64,000 nt of DNA. Origin: Patella vulgata (taxonomy: Eukaryota > Mollusca > Gastropoda > Patellidae). The DNA lies in assembly GCF_932274485.2 (NCBI RefSeq), contig NC_065884.2:74231046-74295045 (forward strand), read 5' to 3'. Both the position numbers and the translations under genes were made by a program. Below are positions 55,013-64,000 of the stretch, one piece after another; the stretch's first letter is position 1; every line of letters begins with the position of its first letter. The notes under the pieces are model-generated. The model worked only from the letters and a program-made list of their open reading frames with translations, searched no databases and was not told where the DNA came from.

Positions 55013-55589
55013 GTCATGATTACATTGAACACAATCTGGTTACACTGAGAGTAATATCATATTAACGTCCCTTATGTAAGAGCTAAAATCTGTCTATTAC
55101 AGGTCTTTATTTGGCTTCAAATGTTATATTAATTATTATTTAGACATTTATTCACATGACAAGGCTATAATAACACTCTCTAGATCCTTGGATTGCCGTG
55201 GTATAAATGGATTGATGATTTAATTTAAAAATGGTGAATCTATGCCACATCTTGTCACAACAGTGATGACTCCGCCCAGAATAAAGTAATATGAATGAAA
55301 TTTTTAGTGTATTTATTTTGAATTATCTATTCCGAACTATTATAACGAGAACTGTCGACTCTTTATCTAAATCTTATATAATGTATGCTATGTGTTTCTC
55401 TAAAAGATTAATTACCTACCTGTTTGAATATTTTCTCTGCTACTCCATATATTATAATATACATATCATACTGTTTTATATGTATATAATATCAGATATC
55501 TACTGGCACTGTTTTATATGCTACATATATTCACAATGATAGACAATTTAAAGTGGACGTTATAGCACTTTTATTCATTAAGTAGTATG

Positions 55590-55740
55590 GAGTCTCGGTA
55601 GCTCATTGAATAAGAAGCTGACTCGCTAACAAGGTGTTAGGTTCGTTCCGGCATGGGTATAGTCGTCCGTATGGGACGAACCAAGGACGTCTACCCATAT
55701 TCGCATTGTTGTGCACGTAAAAGAACCGTTGTCATTTAGT
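55590..55740 (+). repeat. SINE family A, diverged 5' part
   Basis: Head-like 'ggtagctcattgaataagaa', then 'gtgcacgtaaaagaacc'. The long AT-rich open frame just before it (55291-55539) is not supported. Confidence 0.55.
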
Positions 55741-56261
55741 GGTCCTGGTATATTAGTGAGTAAAAGTTAATATTATTCATAAAGGCAGGAAATCATCCGG
55801 ATGTCTTTTGTTAAATATGTGTCAATAACTGATTAAACAACATGAGTTACATATCGTCTTGACGTCGATGTGCATTGTTAAATACGTGTCAATAACCGCT
55901 TCCTTATCAGAATAAACAACATAGGATATATATCGACTTGACGTTGATGTTGTTGGTTAACAACCTATTATTAATGAAAACAAACAATATATTATGTTAG
56001 ATACTGTATTGGCGTCGATGTTCGTGGACAATAACCATGTCATTCTAAGGACAAACAACATATGATATATGGTGGTTGAGAGAAATGGCTAGAAAGTAAT
56101 ATGACAACCTACCTTATGATTGATCAGGTGTAATTTTATAAATCAATATATTTTGATTAATCAATCACGTCTTCATCAAATTATCAATCATATAACAACT
56201 TGTTGAAACACGGTTTAAAGTGATGGTCTGGCATTAAGAAATAAAAATACTGATTTCTTTA

Positions 56262-56962
56262 ATCAATCGGGAAGCAAACTATTAAACAATCCAGATATCA
56301 CCAATAGATTCTTCATATACAATCTATTAAACAATCTAGATATCACGATGTGATGTATCATATACAAACTATTAAACAATCTAGATATCACGATGTGATG
56401 TATCATATACAAACTATTAAACAATCTAGATATCGCCAATAGATTCTTCATATACAATCTATTAAACAATCTAGATATCACGATGTGATGTATCATATAC
56501 AAACTATTAAACAATCTAGATATCACGATGTGATGTATCATATACAAATTATTAAACAATCTAGATATCACCAATAGATTCTACATATACAAACTATTAA
56601 ACAATCTAGATATCACCAATAGATTCTTCATACACAATCTATTAAACAATCTAGATATCACCAATAGATTCTTCATATACAAACTATTAAACAATCTAGA
56701 TATCACCAATAGATTCTTCATACACAATCTATTAAACAATCTAGATATCACCAATAGATTCTTCATATACAAACTATTAAACAATCTAGATATCAACAAT
56801 AGATTCTTCATACACAATCTATTAAACAATCTAGATATCACCAATAGATTCTTCATATACAAACTATTAAACAATCTAGATATCACCAATAGATTCTTCA
56901 TACACAATCTATTAAACAATCTAGATATCGCCAATAGATTCTTCATATACAATCTAGAACTA
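56262..56962. repeat. 45-bp tandem array with dimeric higher order
   Basis: About 15 units of 'aaacaatctagatatcacca' plus atagattcttcatatacaaactatt. From 56590 on, units alternate between 'tcatatacaaactatt' and 'tcatacacaatctatt', a 90-bp dimer. In 56310-56540 a third variant (acgatgtgatgtatcatatac) alternates. The minus-strand frames of 103 and 128 residues are by-products of the 45-bp period. Confidence 0.93.
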
Positions 56963-57549
56963 AACAAATATCATGATGTGACGTATCTTGGTTAACTCCT
57001 CCACATCGACATAAATACAGATAACATCTGAACTTAACACATGTACCCTTTCAGCATAGTCTATCTGAACCTAACACATGTACGTGTATTTAATTCCTTT
57101 AGCACGGTTGTATCTGAACTCAGCACATATACGTGTATTAACCCCTTCAGAACAGTTCATTTGCAGATGATAGCACTCACGTGCGGGGGTGACGAGGGTA
57201 TTATTGCACGGCTCTCGATTGGGGCATGACAGTCACGTGTATTCGATTAACGAGATTTCAGTTGATGGAGACTAACACCCACTGTACATGATTGGTTGAA
57301 ATTATAGTCATGGTCTAGGTTAATTGGTCACCCACGATGATCTGAACATGACGGAAATTACCGGAGATTCACGAAGACTGTGTCAAATGGGTATTATGTA
57401 AGTAACAGCAGTCTATAAAATCCAACTCGATCATTGATGGGCATTTACTTAATGTGCACATCGATCAATGAATTGTCGTTAATTTTGTCATGTGGGCCGA
57501 TGGTGTTAATCTTGTGTTTATTAGTGTTTATTATAAGTATGAAGTTATC

Positions 57550-57665
57550 TAAGGAAATGAAATGAGGTTTAACGTCCTACTTTTCTGCACCAACTGGGGT
57601 AATGAAGACCGGCACACAACATGGAGTGTTCTATGTGGAAGATGACCAAGGGTTCTTTTAAAGTT
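57550..57665 (-). repeat. SINE family A, tail part
   Basis: gaaatgaaatgaggtttaac to 'caagggttctttta'. 57670-58530 is AT-rich with a small duplication (58170-58260) and no supported gene. Confidence 0.65.
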
Positions 57666-58539
57666 GCAATTTCATATTTTTACGTTATATTTTTAAAATT
57701 TATTAAAATAAAGCCTTAAAATAGATGGTATCTATAAACAGTCCTACTTTGTTAGAGAATAATCCTATTAATCCTATAATTCAATATTGCCAGTTGAGAA
57801 ATTGGCAAAAAAAAATATAATTTTCCTCTTCAAATTCAAACGTTTGAATATCGCTACTCCATGGTGGAGAATAGAAAACAAGGGAGGTAATTGGGAGGTA
57901 ATTGTGTTATTATTTCCGCCGTAAACGAGTTTTAAGTGTGAGAATGACACCTATGATCGTATAATAGTGAGTTGACAACCTATTTAGCAAAAGACATAGA
58001 AATAATTATGTTTTGACTTTCTTAGAAAATATGGAATTGTAACTTTAAGTGCAAGCCAAGAACAGACGCCGTTGTGTTCTTATCAAACCCTACATACTGC
58101 AACATTAACAAATAAAAACGACTCAAAAATGGAAAATAACGAAAAAATTTCTCGGGCAGCGTTATTCCTTTAGGTAAAGAAAAACGGTAAATTGGTATTT
58201 TATCCACTTCACGGAACCTGAGCGTTATTAACTAAAGAAAAATGACACATTGGTATTTTATCTACTTTACCTGAGCGATATTGAAGCGGCATGAAAACTC
58301 AATTCTGTCCAATATTGTGAGAGTCAATTTTAATAAAAACATCAGTTGATAAATGGTTGAATTCCGTTCAGTATTTCCACAGATAAGATGCATTTCACCG
58401 GTCCTTACATACCCCGTATGTAACATCTTTATTTGTCGTGAACCAAATTGATGGGCCGTTTTAATCCGATTGAATCCAATTCGGGAAATTAACTAGCTGG
58501 TATTTTGTTTTCCTAATCAAATGTTGAATAATCAACCTA

Positions 58540-58655
58540 GGTACAAATTAACGTGGAGTAATCAACCTGGGTACATATTAATGTCGAGTAATCAACCTGG
58601 GTACATATTAACATGGTGAAATCAACCTTGGTACATATTAACATGGTGAAATCCG
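58540..58655. repeat. 30-bp tandem array, 4 units
   Basis: Units of 'taatcaacctgggtacatat' plus taacatgg-type ends. Confidence 0.88.
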
Positions 58656-58874
58656 TGAGAAATTTGATATTTTTCTTAAAAATGCAAACACGCATTGCTA
58701 CTTTAAATATAATGTGAATATATGACGTCATAGAGAACATATTCGTTACCCAATATTCTGTTATTTTTGGCTTGAAGTTTTACTTCATACCAACGTTTCA
58801 ACTTTACTCTTTAGATAGCCTATATATATGACACATGCTCTATCATCCAGATTAATAGTGGTCTATTTGTAATG

Positions 58875-59080
58875 GGAGAGAGAGAGAGAAATGGGGTTTA
58901 ACGTCCACTCGACACAAACTAGGTCATTTCGGGACTAACATATGGTTTTTAATTTTATTTCAATAATTCGCTTGCACTTAGGGGTCTTTAGCAGTGGGAG
59001 GAAACCGGAGGACCCGGAGAAAACCCACGAGGTTGGACAGGCGACCCTAATCCTTGTCACGTACAACCGAGGATTCGAAT
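58875..59080 (-). repeat. SINE family B, head missing
   Basis: Runs from the (GA)n tail through ggggtttaacgtccactc and 'cgaggttggacaggcgaccc' to 'gaggattcgaa'. Confidence 0.8.
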
Positions 59081-59084
59081 ATTT

Positions 59085-59326
59085 GTAATGGGGCCACAGT
59101 GGATCAATGAGAATAGATATATATTATCTATATCAACTAGTGGTCCATATGTAGTTGGACCACAGTGGAACAGTGAGAATAATATAGATATTATCTATAT
59201 CAACTAGTGGTCTATATGTAGTGGGGCCTCAGTAGATCAGTGAGAACAATATAGATATTATCTATATTAACTAGTGGTCCATATGTAGTGGGGCCACAGT
59301 GGATCAATGAGAATAATATAGATATA
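59085..59326. repeat. ~66-bp tandem array interrupted by a Tc1 element
   Basis: Units contain 'ggggccacagtggatcaatg', atagatattatctatat and 'caactagtggtccatatgta'. The last unit continues after the transposon at 60857-60910. Confidence 0.85.
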
Positions 59327-60854
59327 CTATTCAAAAAAAGTAGGGGATATTTGATTTTGGGGGCATAATACTAAAATATGCAAATGACTACGAAAAAAGT
59401 CACTATAGAACCTAACAGAAGAAACATTTCCAGTTACATGTGACGCCCAAACGCACCAATAGCTACCGCATGGAATGCAGGTGATGCTTGGGATCATCAT
59501 GGGGGTCCAACCCAAGATTTGCACGACTCTGACCTTGAATGTTACAGTCATTGTGGCATTGAATTCCAGGGTGGAAACATCAGTTTAATTGTTTTAGTGG
59601 CCAGAAAACAAATTTTGATATGCGTCGGCTTACCCAAAATGAAAGGTTACGTGCCCTTGGCATGCTACAGATCGGCACAACACAGGCGGTTGTGGCGCGG
59701 ACGATGAATGTTTCTCAGTCTGTCATAAGCAGGGTATGGTCCAGATACCGTGATACACAATCTGTACAGGACAGACCACGCTCAGGTCGACCAAGGGCGA
59801 CAACTCAAGCCCAGGATCGATTTATCCGTACCTTGGCCTTGAGAAATCGTGTCATCACAGCAAATCAGATCAGCGCTCGTCTTCAAACAGACACTGGTGT
59901 GAGAGTGAGTGGCCAGACGATTCGGAATCGACTGCATAGGGGTCACCTTCGCGCCCGACGTCCTCGCGTGATCCCTTGTTTGAGAGATCATCACATTCAG
60001 GCAAGACGTCGTTGGTGTAGGGATCGTCAACACTGGGATAATCGACGCTGGAGCAATGTGATTTTTTTAGATGAGTCAAGGTTCACTGTTGTTTTTTTGA
60101 ACAGACGTAGGAGGGTGTGGCGTCGTCGAAACGAGCGCTTCCAAGACGTTAACGTCATCAGACATGATCGATTTGGGAGTGGTTCTGTTATGGTGTGGGG
60201 AGGCATCACTGTTGCTGGAAGAAAGGCTTTACATGTTGTTGCAGGGCGTGTTACAGGCCAGTACTACCGGGACAACATCTTGGCAGTCCATGTTGTGCCG
60301 TTCGCACGACGTCATGGCCGCCGTTTCATCTTCCAGGATGACAACGCAAGATGTCACAGGGCCAGCATCGTTACAGGTTACCTCCAACAACAGAACATCA
60401 CCACATTACCTTGGCCAGCAATGAGTCCCGACCTCTCCCCCATCGAGCATGTCTGGGACATACTTGGACAGAGGTTACGTCAACGTCAACAACGTCCTGC
60501 CAATGTTCAAGAACTTGCTGCTGCGTTGCAACAGGAATGGGACAATCTTGACCAAAATGACCTTAGACGTCTCATTAGGAGTATGCCACGTCGGATCAAT
60601 GCTTGTTTGGCAAACAGAGGAAGGATTTACCCGTTACTGACTTGGTTGTGATGCTGTGGTAACTTTGCTGTTTGACCCCGGGTATCATTTTACCCTTATA
60701 ATGGTCAGTCTGTGCCTTACTTAGTCTAACGATCATTTGGAATAAATCGATGAATGTGAACTTCATTTCATTTTGTCATTTGTTTCTTCGTCAGTTTCAT
60801 TAGGTGACTTAAATAACACTTAAAAATCAAATATCCCCTACTTTTTTTGAATAG
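59327..60854 (+). mobile_element. Tc1/mariner element, copy 1 (1528 bp)
   Basis: Inverted repeats of about 31 bp begin ctattcaaaaaaagtagggg, with the reverse complement at the right end. A TA target duplication flanks it (59325-59326 and 60855-60856). It encodes one full transposase and a poly(A) signal, aataaa, at 60741. It is inserted in a 66-bp minisatellite. Confidence 0.95.
59620..60651 (+). CDS. Tc1/mariner transposase, copy 1
   Basis: 343 residues, no interruption. Residues 1-60 form a helix-turn-helix (LTQNERLRALGMLQIGTTQ, then VVARTMNVSQSVISRVWSRY). An AT-hook-like GRPR motif follows, then a second HTH (ANQISARLQTD, VSGQTIRNRL). The catalytic triad is visible: first Asp in FLDESRF, second in FQDDNARCH and Glu in SPDLSPIEHVWD, 34 residues apart (DD34E, Tc1 type). 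It would cut and paste the element through its inverted repeats. The start at 59620 is a non-standard codon in this frame (tatgcgtcgg: the ATG is at 59620). The length fits Tc1 enzymes, so it looks potentially active. Confidence 0.95.
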   Translation: MRRLTQNERLRALGMLQIGTTQAVVARTMNVSQSVISRVWSRYRDTQSVQDRPRSGRPRATTQAQDRFIRTLALRNRVITANQISARLQTDTGVRVSGQTIRNRLHRGHLRARRPRVIPCLRDHHIQARRRWCRDRQHWDNRRWSNVIFLDESRFTVVFLNRRRRVWRRRNERFQDVNVIRHDRFGSGSVMVWGGITVAGRKALHVVAGRVTGQYYRDNILAVHVVPFARRHGRRFIFQDDNARCHRASIVTGYLQQQNITTLPWPAMSPDLSPIEHVWDILGQRLRQRQQRPANVQELAAALQQEWDNLDQNDLRRLIRSMPRRINACLANRGRIYPLLTWL

Positions 60855-60856
60855 TA

Positions 60857-61130
60857 TATTATATATATTAACTAGTGGTCTATATGTAGTGGGACCACAG
60901 TGGAACAGTGTTGAGCCACAGTTGGGTCAGGTTTAGATCCCGACAGTTGGGCGGGGAGACCGGATAAGCGAGCAGCAATGTCTAGTCGATCGGATAGGAC
61001 GAAAAGAACCCTGGAGAAATGGAAACAGAATATCCACATATCACACTGCATGACGTATGCCCGTCTTCATTAGCCCGGTTTGTGCAGACCCCATTTTATT
61101 TCACCTCGTTTTATGTCCAATGTTATGAGG
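60857..61130 (+). repeat. Rest of 66-bp array, then SINE family A remnant
   Basis: 60857-60910 completes the interrupted unit. 60910-61110 has family A blocks (gtttagatcccgacag, 'tgacgtatgcccgtcttcat', 'tagcccggttt'). Confidence 0.6.
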
Positions 61131-61499
61131 TTTATTTACGTCGACGAGAGAAACTAGAATTGTTGCTCGATTCGCACAGCTAGATAGACTGACATATGAA
61201 GGTCATGCTTGAACAATTGGGGTGGGGGGGGGCAAACCTCTGACTGTCTAGTCCCGGCCCTCAACCGCGATATTATAAAACAATCTGTATACAGAACTGT
61301 ATGTTGCATGGCCAATGTTGTTGGTGTTTGGGTGTAGAATCGAAGAAATGGGTTTAAATATACATTTTCTACAAGGTTTTGGTGGATATTCATGATTATA
61401 AGGTGGAAGGATACGAGAGTTAGGATATTGGTTAGGTTAAAATGCTGGGCAGACGTACAGATGCATGTTTACTTGTAAGACACTTTCCATGGTGAACCT

Positions 61500-61745
61500 A
61501 ATATAAACTTTTGTGCAAGATGATTCTGTGGTAGAAAGTGTCATTGAGTCAAGTGTCGTGGTTCCGAATCCCCGCTTGTACTTAACAAGGAGTAGGATCG
61601 CCTGTCCAGCCAAGTGGGTTTTCTCTGGGTCCTCTGGGTTCCTCTCATTGCTAAAGACCCCTACGCGCAAGCGAAATAGTGAAATAAAATTGAACGTTTT
61701 GTTAGTCTCGAAATGACCTAGTTTGTGTCAAGTGGACGTTAATCC

Positions 61746-61783
<38 letters not shown>

Positions 61784-61786
61784 AAT
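61500..61786 (+). repeat. SINE family B, near full length
   Basis: Runs from 'gtcattgagtcaagtgtcgt' through 'cctgtccagccaagtgggtt' to 'gtcaagtggacgttaatccc' and a (TC)n tail at 61748-61782. Confidence 0.82.
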
Positions 61787-61850
61787 AAAGCAGAGCATAT
61801 GTTATAAAATCATGGGTTCTCTTTAAGTAGACATGTCAATTTGTTATATA

Positions 61851-63378
61851 CTATTCAAAAAAAGTAGGGGATATTTGATTTTGGGGGCATAATACTAAAA
61901 TATGCAAATGACTACGAAAAAAGTCACTATAGAACCTAACAGAAGAAACATTTCCAGTTACATGTGACGCCCAAACGCACCAATAGCTACCGCATGGAAT
62001 GCAGGTGATGCTTGGGATCATCATGGGGGTCCAACCCAAGATTTGCACGACTCTGACTTTGAATGTTACAGTCATTGTGGCATTGAATTCCAGGGTGGAA
62101 ACATCAGTTTAATTGTTTTAGTGACCAGAAAACAAATTTTGATATGCGTCGGCTTACCCAAAATGAAAGGTTACGTGCCCTTGGCATGCTACAGATCGGC
62201 ACAACACAGGCGGTTGTGGCGCGGACGATGAATGTTTCTCAGTCTGTCATAAGCAGGCTATGGTCCAGATACCGTGATACACAATCTGTACAGGACAGAC
62301 CACGCTCAGGTCGACCAAGGGCGACAACTCAAGCCCAGGATCGATTTATCCGTACCTTGGCCTTGAGAAATCGTGTCATCACAGCAAATCAGATCAGCGC
62401 TCGTCTTCAAACAGACACTGGTGTGAGAGTGAGTGGCCAGACGATTCGGAATCGACTGCATAGGGGTCACCTTCGCGCCCGACGTCCTCGCGTGATCCCT
62501 TGTTTGAGAGATCATCACATTCAGGCAAGACGTCGTTGGTGTAGGGATCGTCAACACTGGGATAATCGACGCTGGAGCAATGTGATGTTTCCAGATGAGT
62601 CAAGGTTCACTGTTGATTTTTTGGACAGACGTAGGAGGGTGTGGCGTCGTCGAAACGAGCGCTTCCAAGACGTTAACGTCATCAGACATGATCGATTTGG
62701 GGGTGGTTCTGTTATGGTGTGGGGAGGCATCACTGTTGCTGGAAGAACTGCTTTACATGTTGTTGCAGGGCGTGTTACAGGCCAGTACTACCGGGACAAC
62801 ATCTTGGCAGTCCATGTTGTGCCGTTCGCACGACGTCATGGCCGCCGTTTCATCTTCCAGGATGACAACGCAAGATGTCACAGGGCCAGGATCGTTACAG
62901 GTTACCTCCAACAACAGAACATCACCACATTACCTTGGCCAGCACTGAGTCCCGACCTCTCCCCCATCGAGCATGTCTGGGACATGCTTGGACAGAGGTT
63001 ACGTCAACGTCAACAACGTCCTGCCAATGTCCAAGAACTTGCTGCTGCGTTGCAACAGGAATGGGACAATCTGGACCAAAATGACCTTAGACGTCTCATT
63101 AGGAGTATGCCACGTCGGATCAATGCTTGTTTGGCAAACAGAGGAAGGATTTACCCGTTACTGACTTGGTTGTGATGCTGTGGTAACTTTGCTGTTTGAC
63201 CCCGGGTATCATTTTACCCTTATAATGGTCAGTCTGTGCCTTACTTAGTCTAACGATCATTTGGAATAAATCGATGAATGTGAACTTCATTTCATTTTGT
63301 CATTTGTTTCTTCGTCAGTTTCATTAGGTGACTTTAATAACACTTAAAAATGAAATATCCCCTACTTTTTTTGAATAG
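61851..63378 (+). mobile_element. Tc1/mariner element, copy 2 (1528 bp)
   Basis: Same length and termini as the element at 59327-60854. TA flanks at 61849-61850 and 63379-63380. The right inverted repeat has one visible mismatch. Flanking DNA differs from copy 1, so this is a separate insertion and not part of a larger duplication. Confidence 0.95.
62144..63175 (+). CDS. Tc1/mariner transposase, copy 2
   Basis: 343 residues, uninterrupted, differing from copy 1 at about ten positions: for example SRLWSR for SRVWSR, FPDESRF for FLDESRF, DFLDRRRR for VFLNRRRR, GGGSV for GSGSV, GRTALH for GRKALH and PALSPD for PAMSPD. All three DD34E residues, the HTH region and GRPR are kept. Both copies being open and close in sequence points to recent movement of this family. 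Confidence 0.95.
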   Translation: MRRLTQNERLRALGMLQIGTTQAVVARTMNVSQSVISRLWSRYRDTQSVQDRPRSGRPRATTQAQDRFIRTLALRNRVITANQISARLQTDTGVRVSGQTIRNRLHRGHLRARRPRVIPCLRDHHIQARRRWCRDRQHWDNRRWSNVMFPDESRFTVDFLDRRRRVWRRRNERFQDVNVIRHDRFGGGSVMVWGGITVAGRTALHVVAGRVTGQYYRDNILAVHVVPFARRHGRRFIFQDDNARCHRARIVTGYLQQQNITTLPWPALSPDLSPIEHVWDMLGQRLRQRQQRPANVQELAAALQQEWDNLDQNDLRRLIRSMPRRINACLANRGRIYPLLTWL

Positions 63379-63716
63379 TATAGTAAACTTTATTAGATTA
63401 ATTCTTCTATTTATCAGGTATTCAGTGTGAAGTAGTGTTTATAGTCTGGACGACTTGACGACACATTGGTCGAGTAGCATTCATCTTGATAAAATGGCCG
63501 ATCATATATATATTGACTTGAATCAACAGTCGAGCTGAAGGCAGAAACAGGAAAACTTGATTCCACTGAAAAACAAGACGAGAGAAATTAGAAACAGAAC
63601 GTGTTTACAATACGTTACTGGGGTTTAGGTTTTCAAAGAAAAAGATTGACAACGAATGTAAGGGCGTTGTGCGAGTTTGAGCTAATCTATCTTAAAGATA
63701 CGATGGTTATATGTAT

Positions 63717-63720
<4 letters not shown>

Positions 63721-63773
<53 letters not shown>
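63721..63773. repeat. (TA)n microsatellite
   Basis: About 52 bp of pure TA dinucleotides. It keeps the flanking frame 63601-63804 open by chance. Confidence 0.95.
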
Positions 63774-63777
<4 letters not shown>

Positions 63778-64000
63778 CAGGGTATATCTATGGTAATATA
63801 CTGATATATATGTAATCTATGTTAAAAAGTGTTAAAGTTGATTATTTAATATTCAATTAAGAAAATAAAACCAGAATATCAACTGTAGATAACCCGCCTG
63901 CCTGGATTCAATAGGATTTATAGGAGGACCGTAAAACGAATTCACCAAATATAGGTGACGCTGGCTTGTTTTTTTCTTCTATGTGGATTCTTATGTTGGA

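Noticed and set aside
55291-55539. 82-residue AT-rich hydrophobic frame
   Set aside because: Composition matches the surrounding AT-rich DNA; no start context, splice sites or family resemblance.
56263-56967. Two minus-strand frames of 103 and 128 residues with a 15-residue repeat
   Set aside because: They are produced by a 45-bp tandem array. Both ends stop outside it and there is no domain or splice context.
59782-60209. Minus-strand and alternate-frame ORFs inside the Tc1 elements
   Set aside because: They are shadows of the arginine-rich transposase frame and repeat identically in copy 2.

Overview
The window looks like intron-rich, repeat-rich metazoan DNA, most likely from a mollusc and plausibly a gastropod. 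This rests on AT-rich non-coding DNA with many minisatellites, two tRNA-derived SINE families, a Gyc88E-type atypical soluble guanylate cyclase, a secreted fibrinogen-domain lectin and a lineage-type RING/B-box protein. No single marker fixes the species.

Layout. 1-1088: 3' half of a TRIM-like gene (minus strand), broken and truncated. 8604-18082 (plus): an XRCC4 orthologue (DNA double-strand-break end joining) in about ten small exons, with a LINE fragment, SINEs and several tandem arrays in its introns. 20161-21600 (minus): an intact single-exon RING/B-box TRIM-like gene, the parent-type paralogue of the fragment at 1-1088. 24224-24362 (minus): one orphan last coding exon. 29498-31938 (plus): a three-exon secreted fibrinogen-related protein. 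33080-45817 (minus): ten exons of an atypical soluble guanylate cyclase, convergent with the fibrinogen gene. 46000-59300: no coding sequence that I can support, mostly minisatellites and degraded SINEs. 59327-63378: two full-length, nearly identical 1528-bp Tc1/mariner transposons with open transposases.

Repeats are the dominant theme. Two SINE families (A about 374 bp, B about 274 bp) carry Pol III A/B-box-like heads, share the same 3' tail core (gacgttaaaccc), and each has one copy here with a perfect 12-bp target duplication. A PIF/Harbinger-like MITE sits inside a family-B SINE.

The most unusual pattern is that many tandem arrays lie on exon-intron junctions. They repeat the splice donor or acceptor together with the neighbouring exon edge, in XRCC4, the fibrinogen gene and above all the cyclase (exon 1, 4, 5 and 7 acceptors; exon 4 and 8 donors). 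The cyclase has two further notable points: a distal-pocket tyrosine in the H-NOX domain that suggests oxygen sensing, and a tyrosine in place of the first metal-binding aspartate of the catalytic domain.

Limits: exon calls come from reading splice consensus, phase and remembered family motifs. No alignment or expression data were available.
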